Below, piece after piece: positions 17,134 through 26,062 of a stretch of DNA of 28,056 nt (positions are counted from its first letter, which is position 1; each line of letters begins with the position of its first letter). The stretch is from positions 474,166-502,221 of the forward strand of contig KN805379.1 of NCBI GenBank assembly GCA_000818945.1, read 5' to 3'. Origin of the DNA: Schizochytrium sp. CCTCC M209059 (Eukaryota; Sar; Bigyra; Thraustochytrida; Thraustochytriidae). The notes under the pieces were generated by a model. It saw nothing but the letters and a program-made list of their open reading frames with translations, did no database searches and was not told where the DNA came from. The translations under genes and the position numbers were made by a program.

Positions 17134-17921
17134 GTTGCTGTCTCTGCTTTGAAGAAAAAAAAAGGTACCTTTTGCGTAGCTACCGGGTTTCATGGGTTTT
17201 TCATGTTTTTATTGGTACTTGCTTTTTGACAGTTTGTCTTTACTGAGTAGTCCTCTTGTATCATTTTGTACAAATCAACATCAATTTGGTTTTGAAGCCG
17301 CAGCTTGGTACTGGCACTTCGTCAATGTTGTTTGGTTGTTTCTTTTTGTAAGTATTTACTGATGGGGTAATTTATTCTATTATTGCGACGCGCAAGAGCT
17401 CGTGCCATTCCCTTTTTGCTTAGGCTCTCTCTTTCCTCCGTCCGGAATTATCTACTCTTCGTCAAGTTCGCTACGATGCGAGAACGGTTTTTCAGAGTTT
17501 CTCAATCAAAGACGAGAGGTCTCTGTCTGTCGTACACAAAGCTTAGAGCACTCCTTTCTAAAGATACTAGGCGCAAGACCGGCGTCGAGCGATCTAAAAT
17601 GGGTGTGCACTGTCGCATTGCACTCCACCCTGCGAAAAATCAAAAAAGAGTTTTTCTTTCGATAGTAGGTCTACCTAAGCCTTCCTTGACAGTGTGGCCG
17701 GAGCGATCATCCCCACGATAGCTTGCGCGCTTGCAGAGCCGCGAGCAATCGCACAATCAGGGGGTGGCGTCGCGGACGTCGCTTGCCAAGCTCGCCGGCA
17801 TCACTACGCTGGCGGTGACAACTTGAAGCTCAAAGCCTTGCCAGAGAGGCAGGCATAGGTGGGCTCGTATACGCGCATCGATACAAAAGGGTCCCTGCAG
17901 CGGTGCAGCAGCTTTCTTCGG

Positions 17922-17985
17922 GCAAACAAGCAAGCACGCAAGCAGGCAAGTACGCTCGCTGGCACGCTCGCTCGCACCGCGAGCA
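17922..17985 (+). repeat. GCAA/GCAG and GCTC tetranucleotide tracts ahead of the PQ-loop gene
   Basis: Imperfect (GCAA/GCAG)n at about 17926-17950, then GCTC-rich sequence to about 17980, 60-120 bp before the ATG at 18043. Confidence 0.7.
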
Positions 17986-18042
17986 GACGCACCGCTCACG
18001 CCTGGAAACCGTGCCCGTGCCTGCCTGCTGTAGCAGCTCAGG

Positions 18043-19554
18043 ATGGCAGCCAACGGCCCAACATGCACGTGCTACCCAGCCGTGAAAGATGGAGCACATT
18101 TCAACGAATGGATTGCCTATCACCTCGGCGAATGCGTTTATAGCGGCGCAGAAATCTCGTCCGTGATTGTCGGCTTCTCCTCCATCGGGTTCTGGATCGC
18201 CTGCCAGATGCCGCAGATCATCAAAAATGTCAGAAAACGTAGCGCGAGCGCGCTCTCCAAGTGGTTTCTGCTCGAATGGTTCTTGGGCGACGCACTTAAT
18301 CTCACCGGGGCGCTGCTCACCAAACAGCTGCCTACGCAGCTCGCTACAGCCTTTCTCTTCATCTGCAACGATTGCATCATGATCAGCCAGCTCACTTATT
18401 ACTCCATTTACGGTGTCCAAGAGGGTGACGACCAGGGTTCGTCTGGCCCTGATGACGATGCAGCGGGCAGAGAGGACGGAAATGACGGTCTCCGAACCGC
18501 ACTTTTGCAAAACTCCCAGTCCTATGGAACGAGTAATGGAGCGGGGGCGTCGTCAAGCGGAGCGCGTTACCCGGTGCTTCAAGAGGGTGAAGAGCTTGAG
18601 GAGAGCAGCGAAGACGGAGGCGCCTTCGAAAGCGAGGGGAACCATGCAAGCAGCACCTCAAGCCGCGTGCTCAGCCTCGCAGCTCTTGCAATCCCCCTTT
18701 ACAGTGCTGCTCTCGTTCAGACTCAGATGCAGACCACGAGCAAACTTGGACTTACCACGGGCATGTCCAGTAACCCAGTCTTTATGGCATCTGACCCGGC
18801 AGTTTCGGACATCTTTGGTTCGCATGGCGTCTTACCAGATTGCAGCGCGCCCGCTAGCGAGGTTAGCAAGTTTGCCAATGAGGTCGGCACTCTCATTGGC
18901 TGGATCTCTGCGGTCGTCTACCTGAACAGCCGTCTGCCGCAAATTATCAAGAACTGGCGCCGCAAGTCCGTTGAAGGACTCTCCTTTCTCATGTTCTTTT
19001 GTGCCGTCATGGGCAACACTACTTATGGCATGGGTGTTTTGCTGCGCGACTCGTCATGGAAATCGATCCACAAGGCCTTGCCTTGGCTCGTCGGAAGCCT
19101 CGGCACGCTTGCGCTCGACTTTTTCATTCTCATGCAATTCTGGTGCTACAGCGACCAGCCTACTGACGAGGATGAGGCCATGGCCGAGCTCGAAGAGGCG
19201 GATGCCTTGTTCGTAGCCGCAACGGACGCTGCCGACCGCCATGACCCATCTGCACGCGCCATGGCTGCGAGCGCCCGGGGTCATCGTCGTGCTGCTCTCG
19301 ATGCCCTGCAAAAAAGCCCGGCGCGAGGCCTCTATGGTATCAAGGCATGGAATACCTCTCCGTTTTTCAAGCCTTCTGGAGCGAAACCTGGCCATAACCG
19401 CCACTCCTCTATGCCCCCACCGCTCAGTCTATACGACTCGAACTCCCTTGGCGTTCTCCCCTCTGATGGAGATTCGCAGGAGGCTTCCAACGCGGGAAGC
19501 CGCCCTGCTTCGAGTTCTTTCTCGGGGACATCCTTGCGCGATACGAACTCTTGA
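18043..19554 (+). CDS. PQ-loop repeat membrane protein (vacuolar/lysosomal cationic amino acid exporter-like)
   Basis: A 503-residue polytopic protein with two PQ-loop repeats. The first motif is QMPQIIKN with P57, in a helix starting near 36; the second is RLPQIIKN with P299. Each is followed by the family's K/R-R-K-S-x-x-x-L-S sequence (KRSASALS and RRKSVEGLS). This layout matches PQLC2/SLC66A1 and yeast Ypq1-3/Rtc2, which export lysine and arginine from lysosomes or vacuoles. Hydrophobic segments fit seven helices. A long acidic, Ser-rich loop (about 128-205) separates the helix groups, longer than in human PQLC2. The 145-residue cytosolic-like tail (from about 358) is acidic and then Ser/Pro-rich. 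The start is the first ATG, after a GC-rich leader. Transport substrate is inferred from the family only; other SLC66 members are possible. Confidence 0.88.
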   Translation: MAANGPTCTCYPAVKDGAHFNEWIAYHLGECVYSGAEISSVIVGFSSIGFWIACQMPQIIKNVRKRSASALSKWFLLEWFLGDALNLTGALLTKQLPTQLATAFLFICNDCIMISQLTYYSIYGVQEGDDQGSSGPDDDAAGREDGNDGLRTALLQNSQSYGTSNGAGASSSGARYPVLQEGEELEESSEDGGAFESEGNHASSTSSRVLSLAALAIPLYSAALVQTQMQTTSKLGLTTGMSSNPVFMASDPAVSDIFGSHGVLPDCSAPASEVSKFANEVGTLIGWISAVVYLNSRLPQIIKNWRRKSVEGLSFLMFFCAVMGNTTYGMGVLLRDSSWKSIHKALPWLVGSLGTLALDFFILMQFWCYSDQPTDEDEAMAELEEADALFVAATDAADRHDPSARAMAASARGHRRAALDALQKSPARGLYGIKAWNTSPFFKPSGAKPGHNRHSSMPPPLSLYDSNSLGVLPSDGDSQEASNAGSRPASSSFSGTSLRDTNS

Positions 19555-20037
19555 AGACGATCGCGGCTGGGGGTTGCATCAGGCCAAGGGCAAGCTGGTT
19601 CGGGAATTTTGCGTCCCATTGATCTCATGAGAGCATTTGATCTTCCATCGCCACAAGAATGCTATCAGAGTGGGCACTTAGACCATCACCCCTTTGCGAT
19701 ACCATGCCTGCGGCACTCTAAAAGGGGTCCTGTACTTCCTGGCGGACGACTCGCTGCGATGGTTGGCATAAATATAACGCATTTTTCTCCTTACCATGAT
19801 GCAAAGGGCCTTTCATGCGTTTTGCTGAAGCCAAAAGATGTCAATCAATAACCTCCGTGATGTCAATCGTTCTCTTTTAATGCAACACACGGTTGGGGCC
19901 TACGTCAACCAGCCAAGTCAGGGGGACTCATCTTGTTATATGCGCGCGCACCATGTCACTTATCGCCATGCAAAGAATGTGAGATTCGATTCTTCCTTTA
20001 CGTTTTTATTATCTTCACCTTCTATTGGCAATAAGAT
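19555..20037. other. convergent intergenic region (PQ-loop gene / LRR-NEL gene)
   Basis: 480 bp between two converging genes. Plus-strand TTTATT at 20005-20010 is an AATAAA on the minus strand, about 28 nt past the stop of the LRR-NEL gene, and is a good poly(A) signal candidate for it. No gene, repeat or RNA was seen. Confidence 0.5.
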
Positions 20038-23000
20038 TCATTTTCGGGTTTCGTACGGCAAGGCACGGTGCAGACTGCGGATAAACTCAGAAGGTTCCAG
20101 GGCCACATTGGCAAAGTCGAGTCCTGTCACGACCCAGCGATCGAGCAACTCGGATAATTCCCAAGGTCCGCGTCGCGCCACCACAACGGGATGATCCATC
20201 GGCTCGCCGCTAAAGGCTCGGAGACTCGAGCGCCGGGAGAGGACTTCCGCATCCAGGGTCTCATAGCGAATTGTCGCTGCTGCCTCTGCTCGCAATTGCC
20301 GTTCCCACTCCGGCCAAGCACTAAGCCACGTTTCGAATTCGGCTTGGCTCACTCCAAGCGCTGCCTGGCGAGCCTTCTCGATCTCCTCAGGGGTCACCGT
20401 CACAAAGGTACGATAGAGCATAGCGACCGAGGAAACGGGCAAGTCAAGCGATTCGCGCAGGGAAATTTCAAAGCGAAGGTATACACACACGTCGTCTTGG
20501 TCGGCGCCAGGATGCTGTGCTGCCTGATCGCGTACGATTTGTAGTCGCATAACGCGCTTCCCAAGCGAGCGGAGAGCGTCCCGGTTACCTCGGGCCCTGA
20601 TAATAAGTGTCATCAGATACATGTCGTTAAGAGCCCAGATAGGCTTGTCCGAACATGAATCAATGGCATCCGAAATGCGTGACAGCAAGTCTTCACGGAC
20701 ACCATCAGGGTTCTCATTGAGAATGCGCAAAAGCTCCACGACCCGCTGAGCTAGGCCCTCACGAAGATCAGGCCGTCGAAACTCTGCGCTTCGACGCAGC
20801 AAATTCAGAAAACCAAGAACGGACGAGTGGTAAAAGCTGTCCAGCTCGCTTTCCAGCTCGAGTTCGGGTGTCACGCCAGCGTGCGTCTCCCAATACGCCA
20901 CAGCCTCATCCAATCGCTCATGTTCCGTGTCTCGATCCTCGTCCTCATCGTCAGTCACATTAATGTACAGCGTCGTCTGCAAGGCGGCGCATCGGGCCTC
21001 GAGGAATTCCAAGTCTGCATCGCGGCCGATCGGGGATGCCTCATCCACTACAACGCGCTGAACGTTCCTCAACACACTGTCTGGGATACTGTGAAGGGAG
21101 CTGCAGTTTCGGGTTTGAATGCTGGACGCAATCCGCGTCGATTCCGGGATGAGCCATAGCTCGGGATTATCCTCAAGCACGAGGCTAGCAGCGCGCATAC
21201 GCTCCGAGAGCTTTCCAAGGTGCGTGCAATCCCGAATATCAATTCTGGCGTGAGCGCGCACATTGTCGGGCAGACTTCGCAACGAAGGCAGCTTGCGAAG
21301 GCCCAATGAGCCACGCAAATTGAGGACGTCCGGTAGCTCTTCCACGCTCGGACACGAGTCGATAATCATATTACCTCGGCAATAGGCATGAGGGGGGATT
21401 TCCATCAAGTTAAGGCACTGAAAGACGCGCAGACTGCCAACTTGAAGAGACTCAGGCAATTGCAGAATACCGCACTGCTCAAGGCGAAGCTCAAATTTGA
21501 CTCTTAACGATGACGGCAACTCGAGCAGCTCGGCGCATTGCGTTATGTGACAGGACAAGAGCTCGGGCACGTAGGGTAAGGCTTGGAGACCCGAACTTCG
21601 AATTTCTACGTGCTGCCGCCCTGCGCTCAAAATGGTTTCAGGCAGCGACTCCAAAGCAGGGCAGTCTGCGACGAGAAGTTTATGCTGTACCGAGACGCCG
21701 GTACGCACTCCCGTAAGCGCAGGTAGAGACTCGAGTGAAATCATTTCTGCGCGCACACCACTTGGCACGGCTTCCACAAGTGGACAACGAATTAACTTGA
21801 AAGAACCGTAGACCTCCAGATCAGAAGGGAGGGTCTCCAGCTGAGGACAATCGTCCAAGAAGCAGTCTTGCAGCTCAAGACCCTCACAGAGACCGCGCAC
21901 AGGTAGCGAGCGCAAGCAAAGTTGCTTTCGGACATGCGCGGTTTCGACGTTCGCGCGCAAATTCGAGCATCCTGTAATTTCAAGCTTGTTCAGATGCATG
22001 CCTCCCGGCAAACTCGTCAGCTTGTCGCACTGGGAAAGGACTAGAGTATCGCGTACGCGAACGTGAATGACACTTTCTAGAGCTTCGCAATCTCGAAGTT
22101 CGAGGTGATCGACGTCAATCTGAAGAGGGAGCCTTTCGAGCTTTGGGACATTCTCCAAAACGAGCATCGTCCACACGCGAAGATCTTCCGGCAGAGTGCT
22201 GAGCGCAGGGCAACCTCGGACGATTAAGCTCGCAACCTCGAGACCACGTGGAAGACTTGTCAACTCAGGACAGTCGATAAAATGGAGGCCAATGGCACGC
22301 CAGGAGCGGCGCATACCCTGTGACGGAGGAGCGAATCTGATATCGCTCCGCCACTTCGAAATGGTCAGTTGGCCTTGAAAGACGAGATCTTCACCAAGCA
22401 CCAGAGGGTCTTCCATCGTGTTTTGCTCAAGATCGAGACGACCAGAATCTTGCTCCACTCTCCCTGCGTTGGACCCGTCCAAGACAAGCGTGTTTGTTAT
22501 CTCGAGCGGACCGCGACTGCGGCCGAGAACCTCATGTCTGACCCAGCTCAGGAGGGCGCCAAGCAGAGGAAGATCTCGGGCAACCAAAGCCAACCCCAGG
22601 TCTGTGAGCCTGAAAGCATCAAGATCCGGGTATCTTCCGTGTAAGAGGAGCTCGCGGCAGCGGCGAGAGCGCGCTCTCGTCGAGACCTTCAGCAAGTCAC
22701 GAACGAGGCTCTCTGCGGCACGAGACGCTTCGTTTCCTCGTGCAAATTTAATTGATGCAATCGGCGTCGTACCCCGGACAAGACGCGCAAGCAAAGCCAT
22801 GGAGCCTGCTCGAAGGCCGCAATTTTCGATTCGCACATGCTTGAGGCTCGAACTGGCGGCGATAGCGTCAAGCAAAGCTTCCCAAATGATGCACAGAGTC
22901 GAGGAGGCCTTTGCAATACTGAAAACGTGAAGCGTGTCACTTCGTGCGAGACTCTCGACAAAGTGATCTCGAGACGCGTTCACGCTTGATAGGCTATCGT

Positions 23001-25341
23001 GGTCCCCACTGCCCTCAATGCGGAGAACGTCGAGCTGTAGTGCCTCGAGCACATCGCAGAGTCCTTTCCAAGGAAGCGAATCATCGTCGAAGCTCGCTTG
23101 CACGCGGACAGCTAATCTGCAAAGAGCCGCGGGCGCGTCCTCGGCAATGGATTGAAGCACGATATCTAGCAACGGCACCGTACCTGTAAGCTCGAGCTGT
23201 TTGACAGCGAGCCCCGATTGAATTCCAAGCGCGCTTCCCAAGCTTTGCGCCTGCGAGAACGATTCAATGCTCAGCGAAAGCTGTACAGTGGGCAAGGAAG
23301 TTGCCAGAGCTCGCACCAGGCGCTGCGCGGCTTCGGCTTTCTTCTTGGCTGATCTTTGGCGTAGTAAACCATGGTCCCGTGCGACATTGGCGACACTGAG
23401 ACGTCTGAGAGCACTTTGGCCCGAGAGGAAGGCCTCGACATCTGCAAAGACATCGGCGCAGATCGGGTTGCCCGAGAGATCGAGAGCCTGCAGAACGCTA
23501 CATGTTGGTTCTGAAATGTCAAAGAGCGGCTGGGAAAGCAAGTTCCAATCGCCAGAGATTGAGGCGGAAACCAAACTGAGATGAAGCAAGGTACGATTTC
23601 CACGCAGCATCTGGGCCATGGACGAAAGAACCTCTCCCGTGAGCGGATTTCCATCAAGACGCAGGCCTAGTATTGTATCGTTGGTGACGAGCTTCGACAT
23701 GAGAGCACAGGCTGAGATAGCATCAATGTCGGACCATGATAGGTCAATCACAGCAAGTTGAGTGCCCGGGCCCACGATGGATGTCCACTCGAGCTCCAAT
23801 TCCGAGGCACTTGCAGCTGGACCTTCCTCGAGCGCTCGGGCGCGATCCCCGGTGAAAGCGAGCTGATTGCTGCTCAAATCGAGATACTTGATACCGCTGT
23901 GCAAGAGTGCTCTCGAAAGTCTCCTCGCTCCTTTGTAGGTTACCTCGTTGGACGAGAGATCCAGTGTGAGGAGACCAGAGAGCCCGTCTGAAAGCTCTCG
24001 GCAGAGCGATGCGCATCCACCGTCGCCAAGCTTGCAATTTGAGAGATCGAGATGCCGAAGTCCTTGGAAGGCCTGGCAGAGATATCGAACACTGTGAGGA
24101 CGCTGACGATTCTGCAAGAACGAGAAATTCGAAAGCAGCAAAGAGTGCAGGCTCCGATTCGTGCGTCTCTCTGCCATTTTTTGGAGTGCGCTGCGCAGAA
24201 GACTGTCTTTTTGGCGTTGCAACCATTCAGCAATCGGTGCGGCTGCGCGGTCTGGGGGATAAGCAAAATTCGGGCCGAGGTTGACCTCCACCGAAGAGGC
24301 ATAGTGGCGTGCTGAGGCGACCGTGAGAGCGGGAACGATGCCTTTCCAGAGCGAAAAGTCTTGGAAAGCGGTGCCAAACGGAAGATCCCACACGCCATTG
24401 ACACTGAATCGGATGACCTTGGCGCTAAGGTCGACATAGCAGCCAATTACGTCTCCAGTTTTGCAGTGCGCCCCGAAGCTGGCCTCCGTATTGTCTACAA
24501 CGGCGCGGGCTCGAAAGGGATCGAACGCCCAGCTATAGAGGTTGTCACCGACGCCAGCGCCACCTTTTGAGCGCGTGGCATCCTCAAATGTAGTTGCCAC
24601 CCACCAGGTGTCGGTCCAACCAATACGAATATCAGCCCAAGAGGCTTCGGAGGGCCAATCAGCAAGGTCGACCTCGTAATAAAAACTGCGGTTTCCGGTC
24701 CGCAGCGTTGCCATCTCCTTGAGAGCCACGGTCGTAAAAGCTCCATGAAAATTGATGCGGGTTCGACCGGGTCCAACGCAAACGGTGGAAGCGCGTCCAG
24801 ATAATACTTTGAAGGGAGCCTCGCCTGCAGAGGTGTACACCGAGGCGAGATTTAGACTTCGGCACGCCGCACCGCGCTGGGCGTCTTGCAGCAGCGATGA
24901 CAGGGCGCGCACACTGCTTAGCTGAGCTCCCTCCAGATTGACAGAGGCAGGTCCACGGCTTGCGCGCAGCGTTTTTGACAGTTGCGCGGTCACGTTGGCA
25001 GAGAGCACGCTACGAGCGAGGTGCAATGCTTCAAGCGAACGATTACGGCGAAGGATATTCCAGAGCTCTCGATCATGAAGGACCTGCGCAAGAAGATCAT
25101 CCGGGCTCTTGATCACGCCACCGTCATCGCGGGCGACGAGTTGCAGTGTCTCGAGTCGGAGAGATGTCTCCTGGGTGCCGGCAAGCTCGTCGTTGTCCTC
25201 TTCGTTGTCGTCCTCCGCGTCTTCGCGTGCGACGTCTGCCCTGCTCTCGTTGAGCAGTCGCGCCAGCCCCGCGAGGATGCTGCCTCGCGACAGCAACAGA
25301 CCTCGTCGACTTGCCCGTCGCGAGTTGGCCTTGCTACTCAT
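20038..25341 (-). CDS. SPRY-LRR-NEL protein: putative E3 ubiquitin ligase with a bacterial effector-type catalytic domain
   Basis: A 1767-residue intronless protein; the first ATG is at 25339-25341, and upstream the frame reaches only a GTG. Residues 1-60 are basic. A SPRY/B30.2-like domain spans about 180-360 (SFYYEVDL near 219, IRIGWTD, GDVIGCYVDLS, IRFSVNGVWD). Residues about 385-990 hold RNase-inhibitor-like LRRs (GLRHLDLSNCKLGDGG, LLTLDLSSNEVTYKGA). Residues about 1018-1435 hold some twenty repeats of about 21 residues, pattern L-x-V-x-x-C-x-x-L-x-x-LP-x-x-L, as in bacterial LRR effectors. The C terminus (about 1450-1767) resembles the NEL domain of IpaH/SspH/SlrP: an SCSD motif gives catalytic C1563 with D1565 (CxD), followed by SLGKRVMRLQIVRDQA, VYLRFEISLRESLDLP and FETWLSAWPEWERQL in the order seen in NEL enzymes. 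I infer ubiquitin transfer through C1563. No NB-ARC/NACHT, signal peptide or TM segment is seen. The LRR assignment is certain, SPRY strong, NEL strong but from memory only. Confidence 0.85.
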   Translation of the reverse strand: MSSKANSRRASRRGLLLSRGSILAGLARLLNESRADVAREDAEDDNEEDNDELAGTQETSLRLETLQLVARDDGGVIKSPDDLLAQVLHDRELWNILRRNRSLEALHLARSVLSANVTAQLSKTLRASRGPASVNLEGAQLSSVRALSSLLQDAQRGAACRSLNLASVYTSAGEAPFKVLSGRASTVCVGPGRTRINFHGAFTTVALKEMATLRTGNRSFYYEVDLADWPSEASWADIRIGWTDTWWVATTFEDATRSKGGAGVGDNLYSWAFDPFRARAVVDNTEASFGAHCKTGDVIGCYVDLSAKVIRFSVNGVWDLPFGTAFQDFSLWKGIVPALTVASARHYASSVEVNLGPNFAYPPDRAAAPIAEWLQRQKDSLLRSALQKMAERRTNRSLHSLLLSNFSFLQNRQRPHSVRYLCQAFQGLRHLDLSNCKLGDGGCASLCRELSDGLSGLLTLDLSSNEVTYKGARRLSRALLHSGIKYLDLSSNQLAFTGDRARALEEGPAASASELELEWTSIVGPGTQLAVIDLSWSDIDAISACALMSKLVTNDTILGLRLDGNPLTGEVLSSMAQMLRGNRTLLHLSLVSASISGDWNLLSQPLFDISEPTCSVLQALDLSGNPICADVFADVEAFLSGQSALRRLSVANVARDHGLLRQRSAKKKAEAAQRLVRALATSLPTVQLSLSIESFSQAQSLGSALGIQSGLAVKQLELTGTVPLLDIVLQSIAEDAPAALCRLAVRVQASFDDDSLPWKGLCDVLEALQLDVLRIEGSGDHDSLSSVNASRDHFVESLARSDTLHVFSIAKASSTLCIIWEALLDAIAASSSLKHVRIENCGLRAGSMALLARLVRGTTPIASIKFARGNEASRAAESLVRDLLKVSTRARSRRCRELLLHGRYPDLDAFRLTDLGLALVARDLPLLGALLSWVRHEVLGRSRGPLEITNTLVLDGSNAGRVEQDSGRLDLEQNTMEDPLVLGEDLVFQGQLTISKWRSDIRFAPPSQGMRRSWRAIGLHFIDCPELTSLPRGLEVASLIVRGCPALSTLPEDLRVWTMLVLENVPKLERLPLQIDVDHLELRDCEALESVIHVRVRDTLVLSQCDKLTSLPGGMHLNKLEITGCSNLRANVETAHVRKQLCLRSLPVRGLCEGLELQDCFLDDCPQLETLPSDLEVYGSFKLIRCPLVEAVPSGVRAEMISLESLPALTGVRTGVSVQHKLLVADCPALESLPETILSAGRQHVEIRSSGLQALPYVPELLSCHITQCAELLELPSSLRVKFELRLEQCGILQLPESLQVGSLRVFQCLNLMEIPPHAYCRGNMIIDSCPSVEELPDVLNLRGSLGLRKLPSLRSLPDNVRAHARIDIRDCTHLGKLSERMRAASLVLEDNPELWLIPESTRIASSIQTRNCSSLHSIPDSVLRNVQRVVVDEASPIGRDADLEFLEARCAALQTTLYINVTDDEDEDRDTEHERLDEAVAYWETHAGVTPELELESELDSFYHSSVLGFLNLLRRSAEFRRPDLREGLAQRVVELLRILNENPDGVREDLLSRISDAIDSCSDKPIWALNDMYLMTLIIRARGNRDALRSLGKRVMRLQIVRDQAAQHPGADQDDVCVYLRFEISLRESLDLPVSSVAMLYRTFVTVTPEEIEKARQAALGVSQAEFETWLSAWPEWERQLRAEAAATIRYETLDAEVLSRRSSLRAFSGEPMDHPVVVARRGPWELSELLDRWVVTGLDFANVALEPSEFIRSLHRALPYETRK

Positions 25342-25391
25342 GTTTGTACTGCACGTGCCGCACGTGCGCGCACGTCGCAATGAGAAGGGCC

Positions 25392-25429
<38 letters not shown>

Positions 25430-25795
25430 CTGCGTGGAGACCCGCGAGAGGCAAGCGCGGGAGGAGGCGAGCGGCCCGCCTGAGCGGCGTGGGCCTCCCT
25501 CGGCAACTCGTTCGTCTCGCTCACGTTGGTGTATTGATGTCATCGCTCGGTAGTACCGCCCTTGGCCACGGGCAGTCTGGGGACACAGTGTGCGACAAGC
25601 ACAAGCAGCTTTCACGGGGAACAAGGACATGTAGTTGGGCCTCTACCGGAGCCGCGGGAAGGAGTCGAAATGAGTAAAGCATGCATCATCGTGCGAACGG
25701 AGGGCTAACTTACACGAGCGAAGGCGATTTTACGCGTCTCTTAGTACTCTCTCCGCGAGTCAATAAACCCTACTCGCTACTGCTAGAGGTAGGAT
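25342..25795 (-). promoter_or_regulatory. upstream region of the LRR-NEL gene
   Basis: Three CACGT cores at 25352, 25361 and 25371 (the first two are full CACGTG E-box hexamers) sit 10-35 bp before the ATG. A GCTT array follows upstream. Farther out the DNA is unremarkable. The region also serves as the 5' flank of the rightward zinc-finger gene. Confidence 0.4.
25395..25426 (-). repeat. (GCTT)8 microsatellite in the LRR-NEL leader
   Basis: Eight perfect GCTT copies (AAGC on the coding strand), 54-85 bp before the ATG at 25341. Read in the same frame as the gene it would encode repeated SKQA, but no ATG precedes it. Confidence 0.95.
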
Positions 25796-26062
25796 GTGAA
25801 AATCGATCGCCCAAACGGCTTCAGTGAAAACATGAACCGAAGCAACCTTCTTCACGCTCGTCGCGTGAGACCGCCGACACCCCGTCTCTGGCTCATCTTT
25901 CACGGCAATCCACGAGCGTGCACTCTGCCCTCGGGCGCTTCGTTTCGCCAGGCCAGCAAAAACGCAGTTGAGCGATGTATTCATTGTCAGCAGACGCAGC
26001 CCGGCTCTGCTCCTACTAGGCCGGCCTACTAGTAACGTGAGCACTGGGTTGGTTGGGCTTGG

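Larger units (their letters stand above)
16649..18042 (+). other. intergenic region between V-ATPase c and the PQ-loop gene
   Basis: 1.4 kb of AT-richer sequence. An ATTGATTC-type repeat with embedded GATCGAT lies at about 16886-16950. A candidate AATAAA at 17094-17099 is followed directly by a TTCAG/TTCAA pentamer array at 17101-17133. The last 350 bp become GC-rich and probably hold the promoter and leader of the downstream gene. No gene is supported; a 112-codon frame at 17383-17721 starts at TTG. Confidence 0.5.

Noticed and set aside
20038..25341. NLR (NB-ARC/NACHT) immune receptor as identity of the LRR protein
   Set aside because: No P-loop GxxxxGK[ST] or kinase-2 motif is present between the SPRY and LRR parts; the C-terminal CxD domain is a better explanation.
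25342..25524. 61-residue N-terminal extension of the LRR-NEL protein (SKQA repeats)
   Set aside because: It starts at GTG and mostly translates the GCTT microsatellite. The first ATG is at 25341.
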